A stretch of DNA of 64,000 bases, taken from NCBI RefSeq assembly GCF_000455345.1, contig NZ_HG315690.1, positions 1,501,360 through 1,565,359 of the forward strand, in the 5' to 3' direction. The translations under genes were made by a program, and so were the position numbers. Every line of letters begins with the position of its first letter. The stretch's first letter is position 1. This document shows, piece after piece, positions 61,315 through 64,000 of the stretch. This stretch comes from Halopiger goleimassiliensis (GTDB lineage: Archaea; Halobacteriota; Halobacteria; Halobacteriales; Natrialbaceae). The notes under the pieces are model-generated. The model ran no database searches. It was not told where the DNA came from and saw only the letters and a program-made list of their open reading frames with translations.

Positions 61315-64000
61315 TCACTCCTCGAGCATCCGTTTCAACCGATCCAGTTCCGTCAGCGCCTCGACCGGCGTCAGGTGGCCCAGATCGAGCGCGCGGAGTT
61401 CGGCGGCGACGTCGGTGGGATCGTCGCCACCGTCCGCCGTCGCGGCCGTCGATGGCTCGTCCGCCGACTCCTCCGCCGTGGCGGGTCCAGCCGCCTTCGC
61501 ATCGGCTGTCGACCCGAGCGCGTCCGAGTCGGCGTCGGCCCGCTCCGCGACCACCTCTCGAGCGCGCTCGACGACGGCCTCGGGGACGCCAGCGGCAGTC
61601 GCCACCTCGACGCCGTACGACCCCGTCGCCGCGCCGGGGGCGATCTCGTGGCGGAAGACGACCTCGCCCTCGTCCTGGTCGACCTCGAAGTGCAGCGTGA
61701 AGGCGGCCTCGAGGTCGTCGGCGAGTTCCGTGAGCGGGTGGTGGTGGGTCGCGAACAGCGTGGTCGCACCGACCTCGTCGTGGACGTGCTCGGTGATCGC
61801 CTGCGCGATGGCGAGGCCGTCGGCCGTCGAAGTGCCGCGACCGACCTCGTCCAGCAACACGAGCGAGCGATCGTCGGCCTCGCGGAGGATCGTCGCCAGT
61901 TCGTCCATCTCGACCATGAACGTCGAGCGGCCGCCGGCGATGTCGTCGCTCGCGCCGACGCGGGTGAAGATCCGCTCGACGGGAGTGATCCGGGCCGAGC
62001 GGGCCGGAACGAAGCTGCCGACCTGCGCGAGCAGGACGATCTGGGCGACCTGTCGCATGTAGGTCGACTTGCCCGACATGTTCGGCCCGGTGATGATCGC
62101 CACGCGGCGGTCGTCGCTCAGGTGTGCGTCGTTCGGGACGAACGATTCCTGCGTGCGCTCGACGACGGGGTGGCGACCGCCTTCGATGTCGATCTCGAGG
62201 CCGTCACCACCGATTCCGTCGCCGAAGTTGCCGTCGTTGCCGCTGTTCCCGCCGTTTCCGACTGCTTCCTCGTGGGGTACGATCTCCGGCCGACAGTAGT
62301 CGTACTGGGCGGCGACGGTCGCGAGCGAGACGAGTGCGTCGAGGCTCGCCACCGCGTCGGCCAGCGCCTGCACGCGCTCGACCTCGTCCGCGACAGCCCG
62401 GCGCACCTCGCGGAACAGTTCGTACTCGCGGTCGTCGGCCCGCTGTTCGGCCCCGACGATCTCGTCCTCCCGGGCCTTGAGTTCGGGCGTGACGAATCGC
62501 TCGGAATTTTTGAGCGTCTGCCTGCGCTCGTAGTCGTCGGGCACCCGATCGAGGTTCGGATTCGTCACCTCGATGTAGTAGCCGTGGACGGCGTTGTGGC
62601 CGACCTTGAGCGAGTCGATGCCGGTCCGATCGCGCTCGCGTTCCTCGAGGTCGTCGATCCACTGCTTGCCGTCTCGAGCGGTCTGCCTGAGGTCGTCGAG
62701 GTCCTCGTCGTAGCCCTCGGCGATGATTCCGCCCTCGGTGATCTCGATCGGCGGGTCCGCGACGACGGCGTCGTCGATCAACTCGCGAACGTCGGCCAGC
62801 GGGTCCAGCGCTTCGTGGAGTTCCCGCAGGCGGTCACAGTCGGCGTCGGCCAGTTCGGCCCGCAGGTCGGGGACGACCGCGAGGGTGTCCCGCAGCGAGC
62901 GCAGGTCGCGGGCGTTTGCCCGTTCCCGCGAGATCCGACCGATGAGTCGCTCGAGGTCGTAGACGTCCCGGAGCAGATCGTGGAGCCGCTCCCGGCGTTG
63001 CACCGAGCCGGTCAGTTCCTCGACGGCGTCCAGCCGCGCCTCGATCCGGGACGGCTCGAGCAGCGGGCGGCGGATCCAGTCGCGCAGTCGACGGCCGCCC
63101 AGCGCGCTGGCGGTTTCGTCGAGGACGCCGACGAGGGTCGCGTCCTCGCGGCCGTGGACGGCCCGCGGTTCGAACAGTTCGAGGCTGCGCAGGGCCACGG
63201 CGTCGAGCAGCAGGTACTCACGGGGGTCGTAGCGGGTCAGCTGGGTGATGTACTCGAGCCGCGTGCGATCCGACTCGAGATCCACAGCGTCGTCGGCGTC
63301 GGTCCGGACGGCCCCGCGTTCGCCCTCGTGTTCGCCGCCGCGGACGTACTCCGCGTAGGACAGCACCGCGCCACAGGCCCGGATCTCGGCGTCGCTCGCC
63401 AGCAGGGCGTCAGGGTTCCGGAAGTACGCCGCCAACTTCTCGCGGGCGTGGTCGTCCGCGAAGGCCCGCTCCTCGAACGGCGTCACCATGCAGTCCTCGG
63501 GGAAGACATCGGCCGGCGCGTCGGGACCGAGGACGGCTTCGGCCGGATCGAAGCGGCTGATCTCGTCCGCGATGGCCTCGCTCGAGCCGGAACTGGTCGC
63601 GAGGAAGTCGCCCGTCGAGACGTCCAGCAGGGCGAGGCCGAGCGTCGCGTCCCGGCCGTCGCCGCTTCGGGCCACCGCGGCGACGAAGTTGTTGTCGTCG
63701 CTGGAGAGCAACTCGTCCTCGGTGAGCGTCCCCGGCGTGATGACACGCGTCACGGCGCGCTGGACGACGCCGGAGGTCTCGCCGGGCTCTTCGACCTGAT
63801 CGGCGATGGCGACCCGATAGCCGGCCTCGAGCAGTTCCTCGATGTACGACTCGGCGTTGTCGATCGGAATCCCCGACATGGGGTACTCGCCGGTCGAATC
63901 CTCGCGGCTGGTGAGCGTGATCTCGAGCAGCCGCGCGGTGCGCTCGGCGGCCTCGCAGAAGGTCTCGTAGAAGTCCCCGACCTGGAAGAGGACGAGCGCG
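61315..64000 (-). CDS. mutS: DNA mismatch repair protein MutS (5' end outside window)
   Basis: The gene runs off the right edge. About 894 residues of the C-terminal part are in the window, and the frame is open to base 64000. The mismatch-contact text [10 protein letters not shown] lies in 63900-64000, followed by [16 protein letters not shown]. Later come the connector and lever ([18 protein letters not shown]), clamp, and the ATPase with Walker [31 protein letters not shown] and [12 protein letters not shown] low-complexity linker (about 30-60 residues before the end) precedes the C-terminal helical tail ending LKRMLEE. An ATG at 63879 is internal. The protein recognises mismatches with MutL. 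Confidence 0.96.
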   Translation of the reverse strand, partial: ALVLFQVGDFYETFCEAAERTARLLEITLTSREDSTGEYPMSGIPIDNAESYIEELLEAGYRVAIADQVEEPGETSGVVQRAVTRVITPGTLTEDELLSSDDNNFVAAVARSGDGRDATLGLALLDVSTGDFLATSSGSSEAIADEISRFDPAEAVLGPDAPADVFPEDCMVTPFEERAFADDHAREKLAAYFRNPDALLASDAEIRACGAVLSYAEYVRGGEHEGERGAVRTDADDAVDLESDRTRLEYITQLTRYDPREYLLLDAVALRSLELFEPRAVHGREDATLVGVLDETASALGGRRLRDWIRRPLLEPSRIEARLDAVEELTGSVQRRERLHDLLRDVYDLERLIGRISRERANARDLRSLRDTLAVVPDLRAELADADCDRLRELHEALDPLADVRELIDDAVVADPPIEITEGGIIAEGYDEDLDDLRQTARDGKQWIDDLEERERDRTGIDSLKVGHNAVHGYYIEVTNPNLDRVPDDYERRQTLKNSERFVTPELKAREDEIVGAEQRADDREYELFREVRRAVADEVERVQALADAVASLDALVSLATVAAQYDYCRPEIVPHEEAVGNGGNSGNDGNFGDGIGGDGLEIDIEGGRHPVVERTQESFVPNDAHLSDDRRVAIITGPNMSGKSTYMRQVAQIVLLAQVGSFVPARSARITPVERIFTRVGASDDIAGGRSTFMVEMDELATILREADDRSLVLLDEVGRGTSTADGLAIAQAITEHVHDEVGATTLFATHHHPLTELADDLEAAFTLHFEVDQDEGEVVFRHEIAPGAATGSYGVEVATAAGVPEAVVERAREVVAERADADSDALGSTADAKAAGPATAEESADEPSTAATADGGDDPTDVAAELRALDLGHLTPVEALTELDRLKRMLEE

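Noticed and set aside
1-64000. CRISPR array, insertion sequence or prophage
   Set aside because: No regularly spaced repeats, transposase, integrase or phage structural genes were seen.

Overview
The window is chromosomal DNA from a haloarchaeon (class Halobacteria). The evidence is the GC-rich sequence, the very acidic predicted proteins, AT-rich TATA boxes about 27 bases before many start codons (leaderless transcripts), Tat-type lipoprotein signals, and lineage genes such as gfcR, rdfA, TFB, FttA/aCPSF1, NucS and an rnhA-operon protein. A member of the Natrialbales would fit, but the genus cannot be fixed from the sequence alone. I see no rRNA, tRNA, CRISPR array, insertion sequence or prophage; this is mostly core genome with a few accessory spots.

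Layout. 0.3-9.5 kb is a metabolic island: an SDR dehydrogenase, an IclR regulator, an FAH-family enzyme, a lactate-racemase-like protein, a malic enzyme-phosphotransacetylase fusion broken by a one-base frameshift, a short SDR gene remnant, and a glycerate kinase. 9.7-11.7 kb holds rdfA and a Vms1-like release factor. 11.8-15.3 kb is a haem cluster (hemG/Y-like oxidase, hemH, hemE) followed by an HD phosphohydrolase. 16.7-19.6 kb carries small membrane proteins, a GNAT and a YchF-type GTPase. 19.8-23.1 kb has primase priS overlapping gins51, then a peroxiredoxin and an Lrp regulator. 23.1-25.7 kb is a Cdc48 operon with an Hsp20-like partner.

25.9-34.8 kb is mixed: alpha/beta hydrolase, panB, HAD phosphatases, acyl-CoA dehydrogenase, a Tat lipoprotein, a Bat-type regulator and gfcR. 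34.9-39.5 kb has a DUF4399 lipoprotein, TFB, the rnhA pair, PadR, pyrophosphatase and a microprotein. 39.7-46.9 kb has a phosphodiesterase-like protein, small proteins, a large MEDS/GAF histidine kinase and endonuclease III. A second, truncated copy of the endonuclease III 5' end lies on the far side of the kinase gene. 47-53.6 kb has TrkH with a small overlapping partner and a complete polyamine-type ABC transporter operon. 53.7-64 kb has a half-size EamA protein, FttA/aCPSF1, NucS, an HtpX-type protease, DoxX and mutS, which runs off the right edge.

The most informative anomalies are the maeB frameshift, the SDR remnant beside it, the partial endonuclease III duplication flanking the histidine kinase, a GGQ-containing release-factor relative without a visible NIKS motif, and a ferrochelatase whose only four cysteines fall in the one-plus-three pattern of [2Fe-2S] ferrochelatases. 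I did not find a convincing wholly new multigene system; the SDR/IclR/FAH/lactate-racemase-like group is the best candidate for an unassigned pathway.
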